Source: Thunnus maccoyii (lineage: Eukaryota > Chordata > Actinopteri > Scombriformes > Scombridae). From it: 64,000 nucleotides of DNA. The translations under genes and the position numbers were made by a program. The notes beneath the pieces are model-generated. The model saw only the letters and a list, made by a program, of their open reading frames with translations. It did no database searches and was not told the origin of the DNA. Shown piece by piece: positions 12,501 through 34,421 of this stretch. Positions within the stretch are counted from its first letter, which is position 1; each line of letters starts with the position of its first letter. The stretch is taken from positions 18,548,611 through 18,612,610 of the forward strand of contig NC_056552.1 of NCBI RefSeq assembly GCF_910596095.1, read 5' to 3'.

Positions 12501-14437
12501 AAGTAAATGTTTGGTTGATGACAAGAAACTTTTTACTAATTCACATATTGCAGATCATTTTTTTGCTCACATGTAATTCGTAATATGGTATTAGACTGTA
12601 ACTGTTAGTAGCTGTCCACGTAGAGTGACCTACATTAGTTAGAAAAGTTATTTAATAGCATTAACCCTGATATGAAGTCAGATAAAGCAATATTTTAGTA
12701 GGCTAGTTTTAGTGAATGTACTGGTGCAGCAACAAGTCTGAGAGAAAATACATCTTCTTTGTAGCGTCCATGTTGTTTCCACATTATGACTTAAAAGCTC
12801 ATGAACACAACAAAGTCAGACGAACGACTTCCCAACTTCGTAAATGGGACCATTTGAGGAGCACGCGAATGCAGCGTTACAGGTCGTTACATTTCTATTC
12901 AAATGTTGCTAAATCCTGATTGGTACACAAAGTACATGACATCACATTTTCCCAGCCGAACCCCGCCCACTTCAAACCACGAGAGAAGCCAGTTTAAAAA
13001 CCAAATGCAGAAATCTCTTAAGCAAAAACAAAACTGTTCTAACTTTTTCACAAAATTGTGTTTTCATGTAGGACTCCACGGCTCACAATAAGAGAAAATT
13101 AGTTTTCAGGGCCTTTAAAGTCGGCTGCGCTACTGTGACAGCATATATTTACAGCATGAGTGGCTCAAGGCTTCTTAGTTGGTTTAGTGGTTCCTGTTAG
13201 AGTTCAATTTTAAACAGGAAACCTCATTTTGTTAAAACTTGTCTGTTGTCTGGGTCATGGGATGATTGGTAGGAAGTTAACTACATCGAGGCTCGTTGTG
13301 TAGTCTTGAGGAACCATTTCATGCATCCTCAAAGAGTTTTTTACACTAGTACAAAAGTGTTTTTGGAGTACTGTCCCAGAGAGAGGTAGAAAAAAACCCT
13401 TATAGACCTATAACCCTAATATAATCCACACATTCACACTAATATAGCATATACCCACTCATTCACAAATGTGCTGTGGCTGCACTTGATGTTAACAGAC
13501 AGGTGGAGACAATCTAAAAGAACATGGACACTTTCACATGTTACAATAAAATACCACAGAGCAGGTGTGTTTGTTACTTTTAGCTGTTTAACCAGCGGGA
13601 CCGTCGTTACCTTCACTTGACCTTTGCTGAGCTCAGGAGACAATTTAATATTTAAGGAAGTGAAAATGCAAACTTTTCATACCATCAGCCCTCTATTATA
13701 ACTGCACTAATTATTGTTTCCTGTTTTGTTTGTTACAACTCACTCACTCCATTGTCACATTCCTCTCCCAATCCTCTAAAACTGTGGTTCCCAGCCTGGA
13801 CACTCGGGACACTCCAAGGGTCACCAGCTACAGAAAATAGTTGTTTTATTTTTCTGACTTTTCACAAAAATCACTACTCAGGAGCCATGATCACCTGTGA
13901 TGAGGTCACAAGTGGAAACTGTTTCATTTTAAGGGTTCACAAGCCAAAAAGGTGAAGAACCACTGCTCTAAATATACCTGTATTATAACAATGTTTGTGT
14001 GCAACTGATGCAAATTAAGTAGACATTTATCTGAAAACATAGTTCATCCAGACTCTGAGCAGACTCTCATATTATGACTCATGACTTCTGACTTTTTATG
14101 TGATTTTTGTTGTTGTTGTTGCAAAGCCTCACACTCCAGTTTTGATGTTTGTTTTTTTTTATAGCACAGGCTCATGAAATATTTAAAATATTATCATTTT
14201 AATGCATCACCATGATCTTTGTTCTATTGCCCTATGAAGTAACCTCATATCAATACCCAGAAACAATTATAAACTCCACTTCTTCAGCACAAACACACAG
14301 CTGAAGTGAAGCAAAGTGCCTTTAAACCCACCAGCTGATTCTCCAGTGTTGATCCAGTCCGGGTTGACGATGCTGGCGATGGCGAAGATGTCTGCAGCGA
14401 GGAAGAGACATCCTGATATCACGGTGAGTTTATCCAT
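6524..14437 (-). CDS. mosmo: Modulator of Smoothened protein (MOSMO, formerly C16orf52), complete
   Basis: Coding exons on the minus strand: 14437-14332, 8287-8075 and 6708-6524 (106+213+185 = 504 bases, 167 aa plus stop). All junctions are GT-AG and restore the frame (G/GC after TGESA; A/TG before VLFCMAAL). The protein has four hydrophobic segments: near the N-terminus (ISGCLFLAADIFAIASI), TTLFFIILGIISLTVTCGLL, LFCMAALIFPIGFYI and YVLFVLSIFFTIVGLLFAG. The length equals the 167 aa I recall for human MOSMO, and long stretches are near-identical from memory. The start MDKLTVISG is chosen because it opens the conserved first helix; an in-frame upstream ATG would add 28 residues foreign to the family. 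MOSMO is known to lower cell-surface Smoothened with MEGF8 and MGRN1, damping Hedgehog signalling. Intron 1 is about 6 kb. Confidence 0.94.
6709..8074 (-). other. mosmo intron 2, containing a degenerate minisatellite
   Basis: At about 6890-7125 an A-rich stretch repeats a loose unit of about 26-30 bases: agctaaaagtgataaatggt, agctaaagtaatggataaac, actaaaagtaaatggtt, agctgaaagtgatggataaa. Nothing else is recognised in the intron. Confidence 0.6.
12330..12890. repeat. Probable degenerate non-autonomous DNA element
   Basis: The segment contains aagtcggaacaacaactcgg, acatggcggacg and, at the other end, cttcccaacttcgtaaatgg, a pattern I remember as a common teleost repeat. I did not find clean terminal inverted repeats, so the limits are approximate. 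Confidence 0.35.
13782..13965. mobile_element. Short hAT-like MITE
   Basis: The termini are ctgtggttcccagcc and, at the right, gaagaaccactg, inverted copies of a CAGTGGTTC-type hAT end. The flanking 8-mers are ctctaaaa (13774-13781) and ctctaaat (13966-13973), 7 of 8 identical. There is no coding capacity. It lies in mosmo intron 1. Confidence 0.75.
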
Positions 14438-15568
14438 GTCTGTGGACACAGGTTGGAGGTCGGAGCGTCTTTGTGCCTCTATGTCAACCTTCTTTTCTTT
14501 AAAGGGAAACGGGACGTTCAAAAAGTCCCCAGTGCCCCATCATCACCCCGGCCATCGCTGCGGTGATGGGGTCGGTCTGATTCACGATTAGTCCGCACAT
14601 GCTGTTCAACCGCAGGTAAAAAGATCAGCTGTTCCCCTTATAACAATCCCTTTTTTAAAATTATTTCAGCAGCCGAGCTTGCGCCGACTTGCTGGCCCTT
14701 CTCCAGCCCAGGAGGAGAGGCTCGCTGCCCGGGCTCATGCACTGCCTAGCCCCGGGATGCTCCGCCGCATCCCGGTGATATTTTGCCAAAAGACGGAGTG
14801 GAGATTTCATAGGAATCTGGGTGTGTTTGCCGCAATCGCTCAATAATCCTCTAGCAGTGAAGACGGATTCATGCATGCAGTCGACTTATTTCCTGAGTGT
14901 GCATGAAACCCCCCCGAGCTCTCTCCTCTCTCCCCCCATATGGACGCGTTTTCTCTCCTCTAGACGAGCGCAGACGGAAAGCGCCGCCCATGTTCACATC
15001 AAAGCGCTTTACTGGAGTTTACATATATTCCCGTTTACACACTGAATTCCTGCCTATAACCGGTTTTTTAAAAAAGCTTCCGACCTCACAGCAAGTGTAA
15101 TTTCTGTTGTACGATGCTGTCCTCTCGCTGCAAAGCAAACTAAAAATTCCCTCAGGTCGCTTCACCATTTCTAGTGGGCAACTCTCGCGAGAAAATCTGT
15201 AAATAGCCGACAGCTCCTGCTACTTTTAGCGTCCCCGGGTCAAAAGGCATTTGATCAGCTCAGTGAGTTGCTAAAACACCTTTGAACACATTTTGGTATT
15301 AAAGTTACACTCCCAACTCAAGGTCCATTATACTCTAGACTTTCAGCTATACCACAAAGTCTTCATCAGCAGATTGTTTCATAGTTTTTCATGGAAGTGT
15401 AGATGTTTAAACTTTCCATGATTTGGAGCACTTCTCATTTATGTTAACTTAAAAGTTGAGCATCACTCTTAATTCGTTTTATACAGTAGAAAGCTCCAGA
15501 ACAAACAAATAAGTGGACCCAGGAATGAGCTAAAACTCACATTTTACACCACAACAAACCATAACTGT
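14438..15568 (-). promoter_or_regulatory. mosmo 5' region; palindromic TCTCGCGAGA motif at 15183-15192
   Basis: This interval separates the mosmo start codon from the uqcrc2 3' end. It is richer in G+C and CpG at about 14520-15240 than its surroundings. The perfect palindrome tctcgcgaga at 15183-15192 matches a known core-promoter motif of vertebrate TATA-less genes. Where transcription starts between it and the ATG cannot be read from sequence. Confidence 0.5.
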
Positions 15569-15585
15569 CACGTTGGTAGATAGAA

Positions 15586-15591
15586 TTTATT
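15586..15591 (-). terminator. uqcrc2 poly(A) signal
   Basis: AATAAA on the minus strand (tttatt on plus), 278 bases past the uqcrc2 stop. It implies a short 3'UTR of about 300 bases. Confidence 0.6.
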
Positions 15592-15868
15592 CATTATTTT
15601 ACATCAGCTATACAGTAAATGTGGACAAATGAGTGGAGCGTGACATTGTGACGCGTCAGAGTAGCATCACCTGAAACTGTACTGTTACAACACCTATAAG
15701 TACCCTGTGGTGTTATGACACGATATCTCTCACAACAACAGCATTTGCAAAAAGGTGATGATGTTGATGATGAACTTTGCTCGCTTTCTCTTTTTGTCAA
15801 AATGTGGAGGAAACAAATTCTGCTTTGCCGTCAAGAGTTAGGTACAGTAGGAGATTATAGGGAGGGCT

Positions 15869-24553
<8,685 letters not shown>

Positions 24554-24720
24554 CTCCCGTCTCTCTCTCCTTCAGCCAGGACGATGAAGCCAATATGGCC
24601 GACTTGAAAGTGCCCTACCCAGCATGCCCTGCGCGATCTTTGCTCCCAAAAGTACCGCTGAGCCAATGAGCGTGCGCCCTCTGTTGCCACGGAGATGAAT
24701 AGAATGAGACAGAAGTATAA
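24554..24720 (-). promoter_or_regulatory. uqcrc2 promoter with ZNF143-like and YY1-like sites
   Basis: Immediately upstream of the start codon: caatatggcc at 24,591-24,600 resembles a YY1 site, ctacccagcatgccctgcg near 24,615-24,633 matches the 3' half of the ZNF143/SBS motif, and a CCAAT box lies at 24,663-24,667. There is no TATA box. This combination is common in housekeeping and nuclear-encoded mitochondrial genes. Motifs were assigned by eye. Confidence 0.55.
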
Positions 24721-25054
24721 AATGGTCGTGTCTAACTGGTAACCCTAGATTTGCGAAACTGTAATATTCGAAACACATAAAATTATCGACTAATGTTACT
24801 TAATTGTCAATAGTCATAACTGAACTAGCACTTTGTTTCCACTTTTTGTTCTTTAAACTTGTTCATATGTTACTGTTGTTTGAGTTTCACTGTTGTCAAT
24901 GAAGTTGCCAAAATAAAAAAATAATAAATAAACTGCACAGTAGGGATTTTTTTCCCACTTTATTAAGAACATGAATGGACATGAGACACATTCTTAGAAA
25001 CAAAATGCCAGGGCAGTTCACAAACAATACACGAGAAACAGAAAGAAAATCAGA

Positions 25055-25104
25055 CAGATAGATAGAAAGATAGATAGATAGATAAATTGATAGATAGATA
25101 GACA
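25055..25104. repeat. (GATA)n-type microsatellite, imperfect
   Basis: Repeated gata units, interrupted by aaaga and aattga, adjoin the end of the Tc1-like remnant. Confidence 0.85.
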
Positions 25105-25375
25105 TATCATAGACATGTCATTTTCATACTCATCCAACCATTCAGTGACTCCTCGTGCCCTGTGAATTGGGGCATTGTCATCCTGGATCAGGATAGAAAT
25201 GTTTCATCATAGGATAAAGGTGATGACTCAGAACAACTTTGTATTGATTTGCGGTGACCCTTCCCTCTAAGGGGACAAGTGGACCCAAACCATGCCAGCA
25301 AAATGCCCCCTACAGCATAACAGAGCCACCAGATCCCCTCACTGTAGGGGTCAAGCCTTCAGACCTGTACCAGTT
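25105..25375 (-). mobile_element. Tc1/mariner-like transposase remnant
   Basis: The minus strand at about 25,110-25,190 translates as QDDNAPIHRARGVTEWLDEY, the DNAPIH-type block with the second catalytic Asp region of Tc1-like transposases. Upstream in another frame lie GRVTANQYK and LYPMMKHFYP. Stops and frameshifts separate the blocks, and no terminal inverted repeats were found, so it is an inactive fragment. It lies in the divergent uqcrc2-snu13 interval. Confidence 0.75.
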
Positions 25376-25454
25376 TTTCCTTTAATTTGTCACCTATCTG
25401 TATAGCAGGTAATTCAATTTAGAGTCATCTTCTAGTATTCCAAACAGTGTATGT

Positions 25455-25655
25455 TTCCAAAATAGTATATAATGTTCAGCAATATGGCTGTTGATAAAGG
25501 TACGTGTTATCCCAAAAGAGTCTCACAAAAAGGCAAAATAAGTGAACAGCAGTCTCATTTGGGGTATAACAAAATGTAGTACTGATATCATTATCTTTTC
25601 TACATATAAGCACCTACTGGAAATGTTTTCTCAGTATTATTCTTTGAAAGAAGGT
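25455..25655. repeat. Inverted repeat arm 2 (family X), right of the uqcrc2 start
   Basis: This is the reverse-complement partner of 23,608-23,808: aatatggctgttgataaagg, aaaagagtctcacaaa, aacagcagtctcattt and actggaaatgttttctcagt. The two arms are about 1.65 kb apart and enclose uqcrc2 exon 1, its promoter and the Tc1-like remnant. Confidence 0.75.
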
Positions 25656-25659
25656 TCGG

Positions 25660-26395
25660 CTATTGCCTCACAACCGTACCTCTTTACAAATTTGATTTTA
25701 AAAAAATATGCTGTCCCAAAGTGAGGACAAAAAACAATAAAAATAAACAATACAGGCAGATAATAAAAGTTAACAAGTTAGACAAAGAGTATTCTTCATA
25801 TATATGGTCTGAAACATACCTATTTTTAATAGTGAATTGTCAATAAAAAATACAGCATTTAGCAAAAAATGCTGTTAGTTATAGAAATAAAGATTGATTA
25901 ACATTATAACATTCTATAAGATACAGAATAAGATTTTTGTGCATAGATTAATAAAACCACAAGGACATGTATTTACATGAAATACTACTAGGACTAAAAT
26001 GCCAGTTTAAATTAAATCATGAACATTTAAAAATAAATAAATAAATAAAATGAAGTAGCAGTGCTATGAAAACAATTAATCACATGTCCATATAGGCTTA
26101 TACAAAATAGTAGAAGAAAAATGATATGAAGAAAAAACACTTGCAATGAATAAAACCATAAAAACCCTACTTAAAGCATAAATACAATACACATTTTAAT
26201 GAATAATTAATACTATTATTATTGTGTTTATTATTTCAGTTGTCATATTAAATATTTACACAGATGAAGTTTAAAATCTGATCGCATTATTGATAAAATC
26301 ATTTCAAAACATAAATAGGTCTTTTTTAAAATCAGAAAAGGGCAAAAAAAAAAAAAAAGAAAAGAAAAGCATTTCCTGTCCTTTTTAGCGGTTGT
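25660..26395. other. AT-rich spacer between uqcrc2 and snu13
   Basis: Low-complexity A/T-rich sequence with a poly(A) run at about 26,346-26,360. No gene or named repeat recognised. Confidence 0.4.
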
Positions 26396-26399
26396 TGCC

Positions 26400-26822
26400 A
26401 GTGCGCATGCGTGTCACTCCACACGTGTGGTAAGCTTTCCTAGGACGGCAACGTTACGACCCGCCCTATTCTGCCTTTGATTGGTTTACTCTGATATTCT
26501 TACACTAACTCTAGCCAATCCAACTCCTCATGCCTAAACCTAACCAACCCAGCCAACGAAGACAATGATTACTAGCCAATCAGAGGCAGAGTTGGGCGAT
26601 TCATGACTTCGCCATCCTAGGAAAAGAAAATAGCGTCCGGCAAACGTTTTAGACCTGCTGCATGCGACAGAGCTCCTCGAGTTAGTAGCTAACGTGACTG
26701 AACTAAAACTAAAACATTACCTCGCGTCTTGTTGTTCCTTTTATATCTAGGAGACAAAAAATAGTCCTCCGTGAAGCATTTCGCCGAGAGGGCCGGAATA
26801 CCAGAAAAAAACATAATTCACA
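26400..26822 (+). promoter_or_regulatory. snu13 promoter and 5'UTR with NRF1-like and CCAAT motifs
   Basis: A near-perfect NRF1 palindrome tgcgcatgcg lies at 26,402-26,411, an E-box-like acacgtgt near 26,420, and ccaat boxes near 26,515 and 26,576. The sequence is CpG-richer than its flanks. There is no TATA box. The transcription start is probably between about 26,600 and 26,760. Confidence 0.5.
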
Positions 26823-28182
26823 ATGGTGAGTGTTGTGGAGCGAATGAACTAAGAAGCTAACTGTTAGCCAGCAAGTTGAAGAAACTAGACTTTAGAGGGA
26901 AATTTAACCTTAAACGTCATATAATATCCTCGTGCTTTTTAAATTTTACACAGCGTTTCTGCTTCCACGTGGTCACTGTGGTTATATTTTGTTTTATTTC
27001 CAGACTGAAGCTCCAGTGAACCCAAAGGCCTACCCCCTGGCCGACGCCACGCTGACCAAAACCATCCTGGACCTGGTACAGCAAGCTTCAAACTACAAGC
27101 AGCTGAGGAAGGGAGCTAATGAAGGTGAGGAAAAATAAACATCTGTGTGAGCTATAATGTAACTAGTCAGTGCTTCCACTTAAAAGCTGGCAATCAATAT
27201 TATTCTCCCACTCTCAGAGGCAATGTGACATCAGAGAGGTCTGAGAAACGTGGTGTCTCTGCAGGGTTCACATAGCTCCAAACAGCTGGGTTTCCTTTTA
27301 AAGCCTCTCACATGTGTGCATGTAAAAGACCTGGAAAATTATCTTCAAGCGACAACAACTGATCACTTTCATCACTGATTAATCCACCTAATTTTTAATT
27401 GATATGTGGAGTGATCAAAAGCTGACCAAATTAAATGTCTTGTCTTTGTATTGCTTATTTCATCTCACCAATAGCCTAAAAATCTGAAATAAATACTGCA
27501 TCTATAATCCTATATTGACACTGGCATAAACGGCAAATCAACTGCAAATGTTTGCTGTATTGATGAGTGAGGAATCACTTATTATTGTTCAGCTGTAAAA
27601 TTACAGTAGATATTTTGTTCAAAAGACAACAAACCTTATTCTGAATGAATGCAAAACAATGTTGAAGTATTTATACTAAAACTAAACACTGTACAACAGT
27701 GCAAAGCGGCAACATACTTCATTTGTGAAGTTTACAGTATCCCAGTGATAGTCATTGATTGTTAGATAGGTGTTGTTTCTTTGTGTTCGTTCAGAGACTG
27801 AAATCTGTGGTGTTGTCTCAGAATCACTTCTACAACAAGTGGGGAGTCAGTGTAAAGCTGCTAAAAGGGGTTTGAACTGTTATTATATTGTACTTATGGT
27901 TCTCTACTTCTTCCTCCAGCTACGAAAACCCTGAACAGAGGCATCGCCGAGTTTATTGTGATGGCTGCTGATGCTGAGCCACTGGAGATCATCCTCCACC
28001 TGCCATTGCTCTGCGAGGACAAGAACGTCCCGTACGTGTTTGTCCGCTCCAAGCAGGCCCTGGGTCGGGCCTGTGGGGTTTCACGCCCCGTCATCGCTAC
28101 CTCAGTCACCATAAAGGAGGGATCTCAGCTCAAGCCACAGATCCAGTCTGTCCAGATGGCTATTGAGAGACTGCTTGTGTGA
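26823..28182 (+). CDS. snu13: SNU13 (NHP2-like protein 1, 15.5K), complete
   Basis: Coding exons: 26823-26825 (only the ATG), 27004-27124 and 27920-28182, total 387 bases, 128 aa plus stop. The ATG is directly followed by gtgagtg, so the start codon is the last codon of exon 1. The protein reads [18 protein letters not shown] at the N-terminus and ends IERLLV. It carries the L7Ae/NHP2 RNA-binding core: [10 protein letters not shown], then [38 protein letters not shown] and VSRPVIA. The length equals the human protein. The family binds K-turns in U4 snRNA and box C/D snoRNAs, serving pre-mRNA splicing and rRNA methylation in the nucleus and nucleolus. It diverges from uqcrc2 and is tandem with crym. 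Confidence 0.97.
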
Positions 28183-28374
28183 TTTTTGTTGCACTGTTGT
28201 GACAATGTCTCCCTTTTGAAGAAAGATGAAGACAAATTCCAGAGCAAATATAATGTTGTCTTATGTTTGATAAGAAACAGTTGTTGTGCATGACAAGAAA
28301 GTTAAGCTTTTTTATTTTTTAGGACTGTGAGTCCACTTCAGTGTATCAGTTTGCCATGGCATCACCTGATTCAT

Positions 28375-28380
28375 AATAAA
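28375..28380 (+). terminator. snu13 poly(A) signal
   Basis: AATAAA 193 bases after the stop, preceded by ttcat and followed by acatttttta. It implies a 3'UTR of about 210 bases. Confidence 0.75.
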
Positions 28381-29470
28381 ACATTTTTTATTTAAACTTG
28401 ATGTTTTTATGCAGTTCTGTTCAGTGTTTCATAGTGGTTTTCATCCAGAGTGTATAGTTGTCCTTTAACTATATCAAAAGTGTCCACAAAAAAATAGTTA
28501 TAGTAAAATAGTAACAGCTGATTTCACCAGGAGGAGTTGCTCTATTCCAGAAAACAGGTTTAACAAACTGAGCCGAACCCTGAACTGATGAATCCTGAGA
28601 TAGAAAGTCTGAGTTTTGGATTTCAAAAAAGCTGATCAGAGTTTGTTCAGTTAATCTTGAGTATGTTCACTCTGAGTTAAGTGTGGTGAATGAAAAAAAG
28701 CCATCATCAATGGAGCTCTAATATCACAATTCGCCATGGTAACAGGTAAATAAAAGGCAGAGCCTCCATTTGAACCCAGTTGAGGTAGAAACATCCATGC
28801 ATGTGTGTGTGGCCTGTGAACATATATCTTTAAAAAAGATAGCGGTCAGAGCAGGGAAAACAGTCAAGTTAACACAAAGTTTCATTCAGCTTAGTCCATT
28901 GATTCATCATTTACCAGACTTGAGTTTCCTTAATGGATGTTAAACTGGAATCTGTATCAGGCTAAAGACTACATAGCATTTTTACATATATGTATTCAGC
29001 TTCAATCTGACAGGGTCAAAGATAAAAAGTATATAAAAATAATAGATATGTCACACAGAGACTTGATTGTAAGCTGACAATCTGATCCAGTAATAATGAG
29101 TTTGGTGATTTGCAGTTGAAAAGGTTCAAACAGGGTTCAAATAGTACATTTTTAGGCATGTATTTGGTTCTTGACTCAACAGCATTCAGTGATTATATTT
29201 CAACTATTTCAATAAATGTAAATTTAAACAGTCACAGAAATGTTATTAAAACAAATAAAGACTATATGCAGCCTGTTTAAAAGACTCATTTTCAAACTAC
29301 ATTAATTTGCAGTCTGCAGGTGCAACACAATCCTGCTCACTCTGAAATATTAACATATATGACATGAAAACTATGATAGGAATGTTCAATCAGTGCGACC
29401 AATCACATCATAAGTGATAATTATTCATTGATTTTATGTGTCTAAAGCTTCATGCCGATTTTTAACATTT

Positions 29471-29571
29471 AGAAAGATGAGAACTCAAAGAAAAAAAAAA
29501 AAAAAAAAAGTGCTGTCAACTAATAAAGTTGTTCCTCATACTACAAGTGTTGCGGGAGTTCTCATCTTTCT
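29471..29571. repeat. Perfect 16-bp inverted repeat around an A tract
   Basis: The arms agaaagatgagaactc (29,471-29,486) and gagttctcatctttct (29,556-29,571) are exact reverse complements, separated by 69 bases containing a run of about 19 A (from about 29,491). Confidence 0.8.
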
Positions 29572-29886
29572 ACACTTATTTCCCTTCTCCGTGCAACTTG
29601 GAAGTAGGTGAAGTTGTGCCAGAGACCCTCACTCTGCATCTACAGATTTTTAACATTTAAACTGAGATTACACATTATGTGCAATAAACATTTCAGTGTG
29701 GCTCTAACAACTGGAGTCACAGTGCTATAAAAGAAGGACATGCAATGAGATTATTCTGAGCTGAGGCGGTCGGGGTCAGTTCATTTTTATAATGAACTCT
29801 TGAAAGTTCGCTCAAAATTGAAACAATGTAAAACTGAAGAACAAATGCTCCATTTACATGAGTTAAATTGAACATGATCGATATCA

Positions 29887-30005
29887 GTGGTGGAAAATAA
29901 CTAACAGGATTTACTAAACTACTGTGCTCAGGAACAAATCTGAGCCACTTTACTTGAGTATTTCCGGTTTATGCTATGTCTATTCCACTGCATGTATTTA
30001 ACACA
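29887..30005. repeat. Partial dispersed repeat (family P) upstream of crym
   Basis: It begins cagtggtggaaaataact and contains actttacttgagtatttccg, matching copies at 39,922 and 41,496. It ends about 125 bases before the crym start codon. Confidence 0.6.
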
Positions 30006-30130
30006 GTTACAAACTATCAGGTGAAACAGTGCGGCTCTTGAACGCAACCCCAATGCTCTCGAACTTTTGACCAAATACCAGGTCATTTGTCATTGAGTGT
30101 CTCTTCCTTCCTCACTTAGAAGCGGAAAAT

Positions 30131-32754
<2,624 letters not shown>

Positions 32755-32894
32755 TTTGAATCCTGACCTCTCTGTTTGACCTTTGTGCTTCACAAGCTGG
32801 ATCATAAACGCTCACATCAACATAACATGCTCACGATGACAGTGCCTTATATGATGTTTTACAAGTCATAATACATTTACAATCTTAGTTTAGT

Positions 32895-33210
32895 GTGTTA
32901 TCATGCTAACATTTGCTAAGTATCACAAAACACAAGTACAAAGTACGAAGAATAGATGTCTTTAGTTTTGATAGTATTTGGCCATAAACTGAGGTATTGG
33001 ACAATCCTTGACCTGGTGGTGGCTAAAGGAAAATCTGGGGATTACCAAATTAGGACTCATCCTCTGGGAACCATGAATATCTAGACCAAATTTAATGGCA
33101 ATCCATCCAACAGTTGTTAGCATATTTATTTTAGTCTGGACCAAAGTGATGGGCTGACTAAGCGACGTTGCTGTCAATGTAGCCAACGTGGCTAAAAATG
33201 CCAAACATTT
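32895..33210. repeat. Dispersed repeat (family A) in the crym-rac1 convergent interval
   Basis: It contains catgctaacatttgctaag, aaactgaggtattggacaat, ctctgggaaccatgaatatc and aatggcaatccatccaacag in the order seen at 1.2-1.7 kb and, in part, 58.4 kb. A fragment of the hAT-like family B (gactgttggtcagacaaaac) follows at about 33,250-33,360. Confidence 0.65.
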
Positions 33211-33472
33211 GCTGGTTCCGGCTTCTTGAGCATGAGAATATGCTCCTTTCTCTTTTTTAAAAAAATCATTGTAAATCAATTATCTTTGCATTTTAGACTG
33301 TTGGTCAGACAAAACAATAATTTGAGGGAATCTCAATGAGCTAATGGGAAACTGTGATGGGCATTTTTACTGAACGAAAATTCTGTCTTATATTCTTTAC
33401 CTGAATTGTTATGTGTTTGGACTATTGACTGTAAACAGAAGACATAAAATACAAAAGAGCATTTTCAAAGAA

Positions 33473-33478
33473 TTTATT
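33473..33478 (-). terminator. rac1 poly(A) signal
   Basis: AATAAA on the minus strand (tttatt on plus), about 1.66 kb past the rac1 stop. A long 3'UTR is known for vertebrate RAC1. Crym and rac1 are therefore tail-to-tail. Confidence 0.55.
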
Positions 33479-34390
33479 TACTTCTTAAAAAATCAGCACA
33501 TTACAATGTGAAAATGAAACCACATTTAGCAAGAAAGTAAATCCATGTGTGCACTTCCACTGCGCCAATGAAACACTGATAAAATTAAACTGAAATGATG
33601 ACTTACAGTGGCTCCCCAAAGCATCCATGCATTTTGATCTTTGCTCATTTAAAAATAAAATGCATTTGCTGAAAAGTTACTACTGAAGGTCAAATTGTAC
33701 AACAGAGACATTAAAATCAGTTGCAACCTCTGAGTGTTTATACTCTGGCTCATTAACTTGAAACACAGTAGTAGATTGGATCAAAATGACATGGTTACAT
33801 ACCATCGAGATAGCAAAGTGAGCATCATATATTGAATAAAAAGCCTAAATATCCAAAGAACTCTCTGAGCAAGAATTTAGTGAGAACTTGAAATGTTGGG
33901 TATAACCTTTACAGAAAAATGGAGAGTGTGTACCAGGCCAACAACACTGGAGAGTAAAGATGTGTTTCTGACAACACAACAGTCACATCTCAGGCCAGGG
34001 AAGCAACAAACAAAAATAATTAGGTTGATTAAACTTCACAAAAGGAGCCTCTGCTGACTGAGAATCTCCAACCGGCTGCACTGCACCTTCACATGCCCAA
34101 CAGTCAGTCATGAAATACTGTGTGTGTGTTCTCTTAACACGTAGTGAGATGAGAAGCAATGGGCACAGGGATGGCGTGGTTCATCTAAAAAGCTTTAAGG
34201 GACAAAATAAGCAAACTATCTGTTAAATATCTAAAAGAGACTGTTTTAAATGCTCATTCACCGTAGAGAGTAATCATTACTTATCTTAGCAGCTGCTACA
34301 ACACTTGTTATTTAAAGTTCAAAAAAAGTTCTTCACAAAAGGGTTAAACCGTTTCTTCATGACTGCATGGTGGTATCTTGTACAAGTTAA

Positions 34391-34421
<31 letters not shown>

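Larger units (their letters stand above)
8288..14331 (-). other. mosmo intron 1
   Basis: About 6 kb without a recognisable exon. It holds a hAT-like element at 13782-13965 and a likely degenerate element at about 12330-12890. A short CAG run lies near 11,705. The rest shows no structure that I can support. Confidence 0.6.
28400..30130. other. Interval between snu13 and crym, mostly repeats
   Basis: About 28,515-28,760 resembles a common teleost repeat (caggtttaacaaactgagcc; agagtttgttcagttaatct). An inverted repeat lies at 29,471-29,571, and part of another dispersed repeat at 29,887-30,005 just upstream of crym. No CpG-rich promoter is visible before crym. No gene recognised. Confidence 0.45.

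Noticed and set aside
24896-25105. Open frame with repeated SIYL motif on the minus strand
   Set aside because: It is the translation of the GATA-type microsatellite.
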